Below, one piece after another: positions 19,845 through 28,358 of a DNA stretch of 64,000 nt (positions within the stretch are counted from its first letter, which is position 1; each line of letters begins with the position of its first letter). Source of the DNA: Methanobacteriaceae archaeon (GTDB taxonomy: Archaea > Methanobacteriota > Methanobacteria > Methanobacteriales > Methanobacteriaceae); NCBI GenBank assembly GCA_030016715.1, contig JASEJD010000007.1:1-64000 (forward strand). Reading direction: 5' to 3'. Below the pieces are notes generated by a model, which saw only the letters and a program-made list of their open reading frames with translations, ran no database searches and was not told the DNA's origin. Position numbers and translations under genes: made by a program.

Positions 19845-22800
19845 TTAAATGATCTGATCATATTCCAATTCTTTAAATCTTAATCTAAAAACAGTTTTAG
19901 GCTCTTTTTCTAGAGATAATGTTCCTTCTAACTGTTTTACTAATGATTTAACCAGTTCAATACCTAATGTTTTCACATTTTTTAGGTCAAAATCTTTGGA
20001 AAAACCAATACCATTATCCTCAATTACCATTTCATATTCCTCATGGGTTTGATGCAATTTAATTTCAATCAAACCCTGCATGTCATCGGGAAAGGCATGT
20101 TTAATGCAATTGGTAAGTAATTCATTTATTATAAGGCCAAGAGGTATGGATGTGTTAAGATTTAGTTTAATATCTCCCACATCTATTTTAAGTTTTATAA
20201 TATTTGTATCCACCAAGTAGGAAGCTAATACTTCTGAGGTTAAACTTTGTAGATAATCCTTGAAATTAATTTTGGAAAAGTCTTCTGATTGATATAGTTT
20301 TTCATGTACTATAGCCATGGATTTTACCCGGTTTTTACTTTCATTAAATATTTCACATACACCATCTTCACAGTATTCGGACTGCAAATTTAACAAGCTG
20401 GAAATGATTTGCATATTATTTTTTACACGGTGATGAATTTCTTTTATAAGTATGTTTTTTTCTTTTAATGAATTAATTATCTGATTTTCGTACTCCTTCC
20501 TCTGCGTAATATCTCTAAAAACACTCTGAACTGCTTTTTTGCCGTTATAAATAAAACTGGTGCCTACTACTTCCACATCAATAGGGGTTCCATCAATTTT
20601 TAGGAACTTTTGATCAATTAAAGGCACATTCTCATGGTTTTTGTAAACCTTTTCTATTCTTTCTTTAACTCTATCATGACAATCAGGATGGATAAACTTA
20701 AAAAGTGATTTTCCAATAATTTCTTCCTTTTCAGCGCCTAATATTCTGGCACCCGCATCATTAATGGACAGTATCTTACCTTGGCTGTGGATTAGCACAG
20801 CGTCAAATGACTGCTTTAGGAGTCGACGGTATCTTTCTTCACTCTCTTTAAGAGCTATTTCCGCATTTTTTTGAAGAGTAATATCTTCCAAGGTTTCTAT
20901 TGCACCAATAACATTTCCATATTCATTCTTAATCGGTGCTGCAGTAAAATATAGCCAGATACCCTCTTTGTTCAGGTGGGGGAAAAAATCTGCTGATTCA
21001 TATGCATCTTCTGCAAATTTTGATCTAGAATATTTACCTTTATACCACCTTTCTAGTCCTTGAATATCATTATCAACCAATAAATCAGCCATTACCGGTC
21101 TTTTTTTATCATAAAATGCTTTCCACTGATTATTTGTACCTACCATATCTTCTGCTTTAATTTTAGTATACTTCTCCAAAGCTAGGTTCCAATAAATTAC
21201 TTTGTGGTTTTGGTCAATTACAAAGGTGGGTATTGGTGATCCTTGTAAAACAGCATATAATCTTCTTTCACTTTCATGGATAATATTTTCCACTTTTTTC
21301 TTGGGTGTGATGTCTTCAAAGACAGTAACGAATTTATCTAATCCTGGTGAAAAAACAGATATATCAAAATACTTGTCAAAAGGCGGATAATAAGTTTCAA
21401 AAGTAATTGGATTTCCAGTTTTCACAACTTCGGCATAACTATCAAGGTATGGTGGCTCTTTGCTACCATAAACTTCAGATGCAAGTTTACCTATCACATC
21501 CTCTTTTTTAATATTCAAAATCTGTTCAAAGGCAGGATTAACATCTAATATTTCATAATCAATGGCTTCACCATTATCATTATAAATGATCTCGTGTAAG
21601 GCCATACCTTCATTAATTGCAGTATAGAGTGATCTGTATTTTTCTTCACTATTTTTAAGCTTTTCAAATGCATATACACTATCTGTAATGTCAGTTATCA
21701 TGGCAAATGATCCCTTAAATTTACCATCATTATCTTTAAGGGCGGTGGCAGATACTGATGTCCAAACCGTTTTTCCATTTTTATGGCGTAATCTGGTTTG
21801 ATACTGTTGGTCAAGGCCTTTTTTCCTGATTTCCATACGTTTAGCATGTTCTTTTAAATCATCTTTAAAAAAGAAGTTTTCTACTCGTTCTCCTATCAAC
21901 TCTTCTGGACTGTAACCCAACATTTCGCATAGTTTTTTATTGACGAATGTAGTTACGTAGTCTTTATCCATGGCCCATATTCCTTCATTAGCTGTTTCCA
22001 CAATGCATCTATATTTCTCTTCACTCTTTTTAAGATCCTTCTCCAATTTTTCCTGTTTCAACCGATTCCTTATCACATTAATTCCATAGACAAGATCACT
22101 TGCCAATTCTTCAAATAATTTAACCTCTTCACTGTCAAATCTATTTTTCTTTGATGAATAAATATTCAAAGAACCAACATTACCCTCTTCTAAAACCAAA
22201 GGAAGACTTATAAATGATCTGTATCCTTTTTTAACAGCATCAGATGTCCACAGATAATCTGAGGACTCCTTCATGATGTCATTACACACCACAGTTTCAT
22301 GGTTTTTTATATTCAATATTAGGGGATGATTAACATAACGGGGATCAGAAATATTTAAACCTTCTAATTGATTAATAACATCATTTTTATCAGGATATTT
22401 AGCTTTGGTAACTATTTTATCCTTATTTTTTTTATCAAGAAAATTTATCCAAGCTAATTGACAATCTGCTTTGTTTACTATTATTTCACAGATCTTTTTC
22501 ATTAGATTTTTTTCATTACTGGTCCTTATTATTTCTTGGTTACAATCACTTAAAACTCGAAGTGACTGGCTAAGTTTTTTTAATTTACTTTCAGTGGCAT
22601 GTTTAAAAAGAGCCATTTCAATGGAGAATTTTAATTCATTATCATCAAATGGTTTGGAAATATAGCCATAGGGATAAGTATTCTGGGCACGATTTAACGT
22701 TTTTTCATCAACATGAGCGGTAATATAAATAATGGGAATATCAAGGGATTCTTTTATTTTTTGATAAGATTTTATACCATCCATATTATCCTTTAAAATA

Positions 22801-22976
22801 ATATCCATCAAAATAAGGTCTGGTTCCAGTTTTAAGGCCATTTCAACGGCACTGTTTCCAGTATTAGCTATGCCTGAAATTTCATAGCCCCAATGCATCA
22901 ATTTTCTCTTTAACTCCAATGCAGTGATGCTTTCATCTTCTACAATTAAAACTTTTTCCGGCATCTTATCGCCCAT
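19845..22976 (-). CDS. Receiver, GAF, multi-PAS histidine kinase
   Basis: 1043 aa. N-terminal CheY-like receiver (phospho-acceptor Asp58 in LILMDIILKD), a GAF domain at about 140-310, four PAS/PAC units (about 320-440, 440-565, 570-710 and 715-835), then a HisKA_2-type kinase with phospho-acceptor histidine in EIHHRVKNNMQIISSLL near residue 850 and an HATPase with the N box IINELLTNCIKHAF and DNGIGF. No membrane segment is seen, so it is a soluble sensor, possibly reading redox or small ligands by PAS/GAF. An alternative start is 4 codons downstream (22964). Confidence 0.9.
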   Translation of the reverse strand: MGDKMPEKVLIVEDESITALELKRKLMHWGYEISGIANTGNSAVEMALKLEPDLILMDIILKDNMDGIKSYQKIKESLDIPIIYITAHVDEKTLNRAQNTYPYGYISKPFDDNELKFSIEMALFKHATESKLKKLSQSLRVLSDCNQEIIRTSNEKNLMKKICEIIVNKADCQLAWINFLDKKNKDKIVTKAKYPDKNDVINQLEGLNISDPRYVNHPLILNIKNHETVVCNDIMKESSDYLWTSDAVKKGYRSFISLPLVLEEGNVGSLNIYSSKKNRFDSEEVKLFEELASDLVYGINVIRNRLKQEKLEKDLKKSEEKYRCIVETANEGIWAMDKDYVTTFVNKKLCEMLGYSPEELIGERVENFFFKDDLKEHAKRMEIRKKGLDQQYQTRLRHKNGKTVWTSVSATALKDNDGKFKGSFAMITDITDSVYAFEKLKNSEEKYRSLYTAINEGMALHEIIYNDNGEAIDYEILDVNPAFEQILNIKKEDVIGKLASEVYGSKEPPYLDSYAEVVKTGNPITFETYYPPFDKYFDISVFSPGLDKFVTVFEDITPKKKVENIIHESERRLYAVLQGSPIPTFVIDQNHKVIYWNLALEKYTKIKAEDMVGTNNQWKAFYDKKRPVMADLLVDNDIQGLERWYKGKYSRSKFAEDAYESADFFPHLNKEGIWLYFTAAPIKNEYGNVIGAIETLEDITLQKNAEIALKESEERYRRLLKQSFDAVLIHSQGKILSINDAGARILGAEKEEIIGKSLFKFIHPDCHDRVKERIEKVYKNHENVPLIDQKFLKIDGTPIDVEVVGTSFIYNGKKAVQSVFRDITQRKEYENQIINSLKEKNILIKEIHHRVKNNMQIISSLLNLQSEYCEDGVCEIFNESKNRVKSMAIVHEKLYQSEDFSKINFKDYLQSLTSEVLASYLVDTNIIKLKIDVGDIKLNLNTSIPLGLIINELLTNCIKHAFPDDMQGLIEIKLHQTHEEYEMVIEDNGIGFSKDFDLKNVKTLGIELVKSLVKQLEGTLSLEKEPKTVFRLRFKELEYDQII

Positions 22977-23268
22977 ATCGAGAATTAATAGTTTAACAAT
23001 TTATATCTATATTATGTTATCCAATTTTATATATAATTTGATTGGAAGTTTAATCAACATTAAATATAAGAAATTTCTATAAAAATCAATAATCATATCC
23101 CTTTATTGTAACTAAAAATAAAAATGAAGTTATTCAATGGCTAATGAGAAATATAAAAGTAAATTAAACCCAAAAGCTGCTTTTTTATTATCTGGGGAAA
23201 AAATTTTCATGAAAAAACTTCATCAATCAGTTCTAAAAAGAAGCTTAATTTATCCCAGAGGATATAAT

Positions 23269-24114
23269 CTATTTAACTTTTACCAACTTGATATCATGTT
23301 TTGGATCCCCATCAAAAATTTGGGGATGTTGTAAATCACCAAAAAAATTACAATTTTCAATGGTCAATGGACGAGCATAAGCAAAAGCTTCTTCAATAGA
23401 AATCCAACCATCCTTATTAATATCTGCCTCATTTTTAGTAAATGCTTCCAGCAGAAAATAGGTAAAAACTCCACCATCAAGTTTTTCATCACCTACAGAT
23501 GATTCATTTGCCTGACATGATGCTAATATGACGTATTTTCTGGAATAAGGATTATTAGATGTTAATGATTCAATCATACCTCCACTGTTACAAGAATCAA
23601 ATATAAAAACTAAATTTCTGGCTTCTATTTCCTTTATCCATAATTGAAATTTCGAACCTTTCAGTGAATTTTTATAATCTTCAGTGTCATCATAGGGGCA
23701 TATAATATATTCATAACCATTATTTCCACTTTCATCAGTTTTCAACCGGTCGCCATGTCCACTATAATAAAAGATAAATAAGTCATTTGTTGATGATCTT
23801 TGAGTGAAGGTTTTCAGATCCTGGGTTATTTGAGAATTTTTAGCCTCAGAATCCATTCTTAAAAGAGTATTATTGTAATTGAATCCTGCATTCTTTTCTA
23901 GAAATGATTTAAATTTAAGGGCATCACTTGAACCTAGTGTGAGTTCTTGATCACTATCTTTATAATTAGAAATACCAACCAAGTATGCATATTTCTCTGA
24001 TGGTTTATTTAATTTAAAATATTCATTGCATTGATCATTTAAGATATAAATTCCCGTGAATAAAATTAAACTTATAATAAAAAAAATCATAAAGCTCTTC
24101 TTGTTAATCAACAA
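23269..24114 (-). CDS. Membrane-anchored caspase-like (C14, metacaspase-type) protease
   Basis: 281 aa. A single N-terminal membrane segment (residues 8-25) is followed by a caspase-fold domain with the expected His-Cys dyad: FYYSGHGD near residue 118 and FDSCNSGG near residue 171. The fold start is YAYLVGISNYKDSDQEL. Near the end an EF-hand-like loop (DINKDGWISIEE) could bind calcium, which activates many metacaspases. The topology suggests an external or membrane-bound protease, with arginine/lysine-specific cleavage likely by family but unproven. It stands alone. Confidence 0.85.
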   Translation of the reverse strand: MLINKKSFMIFFIISLILFTGIYILNDQCNEYFKLNKPSEKYAYLVGISNYKDSDQELTLGSSDALKFKSFLEKNAGFNYNNTLLRMDSEAKNSQITQDLKTFTQRSSTNDLFIFYYSGHGDRLKTDESGNNGYEYIICPYDDTEDYKNSLKGSKFQLWIKEIEARNLVFIFDSCNSGGMIESLTSNNPYSRKYVILASCQANESSVGDEKLDGGVFTYFLLEAFTKNEADINKDGWISIEEAFAYARPLTIENCNFFGDLQHPQIFDGDPKHDIKLVKVK

Positions 24115-24468
24115 TATAATGCACCTTATCCATTACTGAATTATAATTATTTTCCAATTATCCTTATTCTATTATGGAGGGGTTTAATTATAATTTTTTC
24201 TATAAAAATAGGAATCTATTAATAATCAATTTATTTAACCAATTAATACATTAATTAAAGATTTAAATTTCTTATTATTTATCATGAAATAACCTAACAA
24301 GTTTCTACAGGTTTTTACTATCAAATACTAAATCTATACCAGATTTACAAATTTAGACATAATTTTAATACAACTATTTTCATTATCATAATTGGTGGTT
24401 TTGGATAGTTAAAAACATATATGCTAATTTATAAAATATATTAACAAGATTATTAGGGGAGTGATTTA
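24115..24468. other. Divergent intergenic region
   Basis: 354 AT-rich bases between the caspase-like gene (minus) and the next gene (plus). A TATA-like TTTATAAAATATA at 24429-24441 serves the plus-strand gene. I see nothing else of note. Confidence 0.5.
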
Positions 24469-24987
24469 TTGGAAAAAGAAGATCTAATTCTGCCAGCGAT
24501 TTTGATACTAATATTTCTAATTTTAATTGTCACAATCTTTTCTTTTGCTGGAAACAATACATTTCAGACGGGAAAGGTTTATTTTGAGTATCCAAATAAC
24601 TGGGCTCAGGAACATGTTGTAGGAAACTTCAGTAACAGCTCAATATATTCTCAAGTAACACTAACTGCCAACTTTAATGATGATTCTGGTCAAACACAAA
24701 CTGCATACATATTGTTTATAATGCAGAAGCGGACTGAGGGGGTTCTTAACATACCTAGTTCCAGTTCTGTTTTAATGAACACCACTAACTCTTCAGTGGC
24801 TTCAGTTGACATTGGCAATTTCCAGGCCAGCCAGATAGGTAACTATGGAAATGAAGTGGCGCAAAAAATTACCATAGTAGAAACAAATGACTACTACTAT
24901 GTTGTACAGTATGTATGTCCTTCATTTGCATTAAATCAGACTGAAGAAGCATATAACATGCTCTTAAAAAGCTTTAGGGTTTCCTAA
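24469..24987 (+). CDS. Membrane-anchored PsbP-like domain protein
   Basis: 172 aa, starting at a TTG placed 5 bases after GGGGAGTGA. One membrane segment (residues 6-26, LPAILILIFLILIVTIFSF) is followed by an external domain that begins with FEYPNNWAQEH, typical of the archaeal PsbP-like/DUF domain seen in Methanobacterium surface proteins, and ends with YNMLLKSFRVS. N-x-S/T sites (NFSNSS, NTTNSS) are plentiful, so it may be glycosylated. Function unknown. Confidence 0.75.
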   Translation: MEKEDLILPAILILIFLILIVTIFSFAGNNTFQTGKVYFEYPNNWAQEHVVGNFSNSSIYSQVTLTANFNDDSGQTQTAYILFIMQKRTEGVLNIPSSSSVLMNTTNSSVASVDIGNFQASQIGNYGNEVAQKITIVETNDYYYVVQYVCPSFALNQTEEAYNMLLKSFRVS

Positions 24988-25044
24988 TCCCTAATCTTTT
25001 TAAAATTTTTTTTAATTATAGTATTAAAATTTGAATTTAAGGAT

Positions 25045-26529
25045 ATGATGGCTGATCATGAGAACTCCACTACTATAATATTCCCACATCAACTTTTTTT
25101 AGATCATCCGGGATTTTCTAAGACAAAAAACGTTTTAATAGTGGAAGATCAACTATTTTTTGACGATTATAAATATGATATAAGCTTTCATAAGAAAAAA
25201 CTGGTTCTCCACAGGGCATCAATGAAAGCCTATCAAGATTATCTCAAAAAACATGATTTTAATGTGAAATATGCTGATTATAAAAAAGATTCCAAAATGT
25301 CCTACATTTTTGATCACTTAAAAGATAATGGTATAAAAAAGATTTATTATGCTGAACTGGTTGATTATGCATTGGAAAAGAGGATTAAACATTTTTCAAA
25401 AACACATAAACTTGATTTATGTGAACTAGAAAGTCCTGGATTTTTAAATTCCAGAGAATGGATTGAAAACTATTTTAAGGATAAGAAGAGTTATTTCATG
25501 ACTTCTTTCTACATTGAACAGCGTAAAATGAGAAAAATTCTCTTAAAAGAAAACAAACCTCTCGGCGGCAAATGGAGCTTTGACAAAGAAAATCGCCGAA
25601 AAATCCCTAATGGAATGGACATACCTTCTATACCCATAATTAAAAAAGATAATTACATTAAAAAGGCTCAAAATTATGTCGAGGACAATTTTCCCTTAAA
25701 TCCTGGAGAATTATATGACTTTAATTATCCAATCACCCATAAACAGGCACACAGCTGGTTTGAAGATTTCCTTGTTAATCGTTTCAATTATTTCGGTGAT
25801 TTTGAAGATTCAATAGATGAGGCGGAAACATTCCTATTTCACTCAGTAATATCATCCTCCTTAAACATTGGACTTATAACCCCCACTGAAATTTTAGATC
25901 GAGTATTAAAAACTTCTCATATTAAACTAAATTCTATGGAGGGTTATATACGTCAAATAATAGGTTGGAGAGAGTTTATGCGAGCAATATATCTTTTGGA
26001 AGGAGAGAGACAGAGAACCAAAAACTTCCTTAATAACCATAGATCTATGGGTCCTAGTTTATATTATGGTGAAACTGGTCTTCATCCTTATGATAAGGTG
26101 GTTGAAAGGGTTAAGAAGTATGCATATGCTCATCATATTGAAAGGTTAATGATACTTGGAAATTTGATGCTTTTGATGGACATACATCCTGATGAAGTTT
26201 ATAAATGGTTTATGGAGATGTTTATTGATTCTTATGACTGGGTAATGGTGCCTAATGTATATGGAATGAGTCAGTATGCTGATGGGGCTTTGATTACCAC
26301 TAAACCTTATTTTAGTTCTTCGAATTATCTTCGAAAAATGAGCAATTTCTCTCATGGGGATTGGGAGGAAATATGGGATGCATTGTTCTGGCGTTTTGTG
26401 AAAAAGCATAGAAAGATTTTGGAGGAAAATCCACGTTTAAGAGTTATTACCAAAGGTTTGGAAAAAAAGGAAAAAATGGAACATCATAAGGAGGTGGCTG
26501 CTGAGTTTCTGAAAAATTTTGAGGAATAA
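25045..26529 (+). CDS. Photolyase/cryptochrome-related flavoprotein (COG3046 type) without Fe-S ligands
   Basis: 494 aa (an adjacent in-frame ATG at 25048 is equally possible). Its order matches the FeS-BCP or prokaryotic 6-4 photolyase group: N-terminal antenna-binding domain (IIFPHQLFLDHPGF), linker, and FAD-binding domain with GYIRQIIGWREFMR, YAHHIERLMILGN, and NVYGMSQYADGALITTKPY. In that group four cysteines hold a 4Fe-4S cluster, with two of them just after the KPY...NY stretch. Here the stretch reads NYLRKMSNFSHGDWEEI and no cysteine is present there or at the other positions; the whole protein has a single cysteine. Probably DNA repair or light sensing. Confidence 0.85.
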   Translation: MMADHENSTTIIFPHQLFLDHPGFSKTKNVLIVEDQLFFDDYKYDISFHKKKLVLHRASMKAYQDYLKKHDFNVKYADYKKDSKMSYIFDHLKDNGIKKIYYAELVDYALEKRIKHFSKTHKLDLCELESPGFLNSREWIENYFKDKKSYFMTSFYIEQRKMRKILLKENKPLGGKWSFDKENRRKIPNGMDIPSIPIIKKDNYIKKAQNYVEDNFPLNPGELYDFNYPITHKQAHSWFEDFLVNRFNYFGDFEDSIDEAETFLFHSVISSSLNIGLITPTEILDRVLKTSHIKLNSMEGYIRQIIGWREFMRAIYLLEGERQRTKNFLNNHRSMGPSLYYGETGLHPYDKVVERVKKYAYAHHIERLMILGNLMLLMDIHPDEVYKWFMEMFIDSYDWVMVPNVYGMSQYADGALITTKPYFSSSNYLRKMSNFSHGDWEEIWDALFWRFVKKHRKILEENPRLRVITKGLEKKEKMEHHKEVAAEFLKNFEE

Positions 26530-26725
26530 TTATTTAATATTTAACATTGTTCTAGATCTTTAAAGGTCTTAATAATTTCTTTAAACTTGAATGAAATTTC
26601 AGTTATTTTTAAATAGGAGTACTTACTACACTATACTACTTTAGAAATATTTAGGAATATTTTTTGCTGGAAATTTAATCGAAGTTAAATTAAAATCATT
26701 TTAATCAAAAAAATTAAGGATTTTT

Positions 26726-27331
26726 ATGAAGAACATTATTAAAATATTTATTTTGATGGGAATAATGTTATTTACTTTTATCCAGGCCGATCCTGCTCAA
26801 GCCTGGTCAGTTAGCACCCATCATGATATTGCCCGTGAAATCTATTATTCTTTACCTAGTGATGTTCAAGATAATTTGAGTTTAGATGCCATGATCGACG
26901 GATCTGATGATCCTGACCTAAAATTTATGGATTTTAAATACCATCACTATCCTGCCGCCACAGTAAAGATAGAATACTGGCTAGATAAGGGCGAGAAATA
27001 TTATAATAAGGGTGATTATGAGAAGGCCAGTTACTGTTTTGGTGTAGCATCCCACTATATTTCTGATAGTTTCTGTGCACCCCACTGTGTGGAGGATGAA
27101 AAAGATATCCTGAAAATTAACCATAATATCTATGAATTAAGGGCAGTATTTTTAAAACCTCAAATCAGTTATAATGAGGGAACTTTTGTTGATAGAATTA
27201 ATAAAGGAAAATCTTCCTCTGAAGAAAATTGGCAAGAATGGAACAAATCAGGGGATAATATATTAATTCAGACAGATTTAAACCATGCAGCCAGTGCTGC
27301 TTTTTCTGAAATATCTAAAAGAATAAAATAA
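26726..27331 (+). CDS. Secreted zinc-dependent phospholipase C-like protein
   Basis: 201 aa. A signal peptide (residues 1-26, ending PAQA) should be cut just before Trp27. In Bacillus zinc phospholipase C the mature N-terminal tryptophan is itself a zinc ligand, and the other ligands can be matched: HHD (residues 32-34), an aspartate-rich DGSDDPD, YHHYP, then the spaced set H-x3-D-x5-H (HYISDSFCAPH) and H-x3-E (HNIYE). It should hydrolyse phospho-head groups or phosphate esters outside the cell; the substrate in an archaeon with ether lipids is open. Confidence 0.8.
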   Translation: MKNIIKIFILMGIMLFTFIQADPAQAWSVSTHHDIAREIYYSLPSDVQDNLSLDAMIDGSDDPDLKFMDFKYHHYPAATVKIEYWLDKGEKYYNKGDYEKASYCFGVASHYISDSFCAPHCVEDEKDILKINHNIYELRAVFLKPQISYNEGTFVDRINKGKSSSEENWQEWNKSGDNILIQTDLNHAASAAFSEISKRIK

Positions 27332-27733
27332 TTTTCATTAATTATTTCATGTATCATATTAATCCACTACTAAACCTAATAATCATCTAGTTTTAATTTT
27401 AAAGAAAAAATTATGATAAATTTATCATTAAGATATTAAAAAAATATTTTTCTAAATAATCAATTTTTGAAGTTTAATTAAGGATTAATCAGGTTACTAT
27501 AAATTGATATAATAGGGGATTAATGTTGAACCTGGATCTTTCCCTATAACTGATATTATAAGGAACATTTTCTGGTGGATTTTAAATTGAATAAAGGGTT
27601 TTTTTTAGAGAAAATTTAGTATATAAACAATTTGAAGCCATTTTTTTATTTAGTGTAAACTAATTTATATATTAAGTATAACTTAACTTTAACATTATTT
27701 TATTGAAGATAATTTAAATTAGGAGTTGATAAT
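27332..27733. other. Intergenic region, 402 bases
   Basis: AT-rich DNA between two plus-strand genes. A TATA-like TTTATATATTAAG at 27663-27675 probably serves the gene at 27734. No RNA, repeat or further frame seen. Confidence 0.5.
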
Positions 27734-27937
27734 TTGAGCAATATTAAGGCATGTATGGGAATTTTCACTAAAGATGGGGTTATTGTGGAAGACCCTGAAC
27801 TTTTCAATGAAAAAGAATTTGTAGTTGTTTTATCAGGAGATAGTTTCCTAGAGTATCTTAAAAAAGTAGAATCGGATTTTACTATTAAAGAAAAGGTATT
27901 AGATTCTGAAGAATTCACCGATGCAGAACATTATTGA
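27734..27937 (+). CDS. Small acidic protein, 67 aa
   Basis: Begins at TTG 27734, eight bases after AGGAG; there is no ATG alternative in that position. The 67-residue product is acidic, with a predicted beta-alpha pattern (ACMGIFTKDGVIVEDPELF, EFVVVLSGDSFLEYLKK). No membrane segment, no metal motif. I do not recognise it. The clear binding site and ordinary codon use support it as real. Confidence 0.6.
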   Translation: MSNIKACMGIFTKDGVIVEDPELFNEKEFVVVLSGDSFLEYLKKVESDFTIKEKVLDSEEFTDAEHY

Positions 27938-28358
27938 TTAAAAAAACTTTATTTCTTTTTCTATACCTTATTTTATTTTTATTTATATCTACTTCTTCAA
28001 GTATATCCTAAAAAATTCAAATAACTGTTTAAACCATGAATATATTAAAGAATAATTTTTTAAAGAATACCTAGCCAATTCATTAGGCCCAATTCATTAG
28101 GCATGGTCCTGTTTTTTTAAACATATTAAAGATTTTTTCACCCTGAATCTGTTAAAAAGCACTGAAATCTTATAAATCACTTTTTTAACTGTTAATTTTT
28201 GAGACTAATATCTCGAGATATCTATTTTTTTGTGAAATTAGTCACAAAACACCATAAGTATATTAAATACTTCTCACAATAATATAGTGTTGTTAAAAAA
28301 GAATTATTTTTTTTTAAACAATCCAAAAAGCATTTAAAGGCATAAAGGAGGTGAAAAA
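27938..28358. other. Intergenic region before the adhesin
   Basis: 421 AT-rich bases. It holds a perfect tandem 14-mer (CCAATTCATTAGGC twice, 28076-28103), an AATATAGTG stretch at 28281-28289 that may be near the adhesin transcription start, and AAGGAGGTG at 28345-28353, the adhesin ribosome binding site. No coding sequence is seen. Confidence 0.5.

Noticed and set aside
23137-23334. Plus-strand frame of 65 codons before the caspase-like gene end
   Set aside because: It overlaps the 3' end of the caspase-like gene on the other strand by 66 bases, lacks a ribosome binding site and matches nothing I know. At most a relic.
28076-28103. Tandem 14-base repeat as an operator or third insertion unit
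   Set aside because: Units are adjacent with no insert and are too short for the 29/30 + 36 geometry; no regulator can be tied to it.
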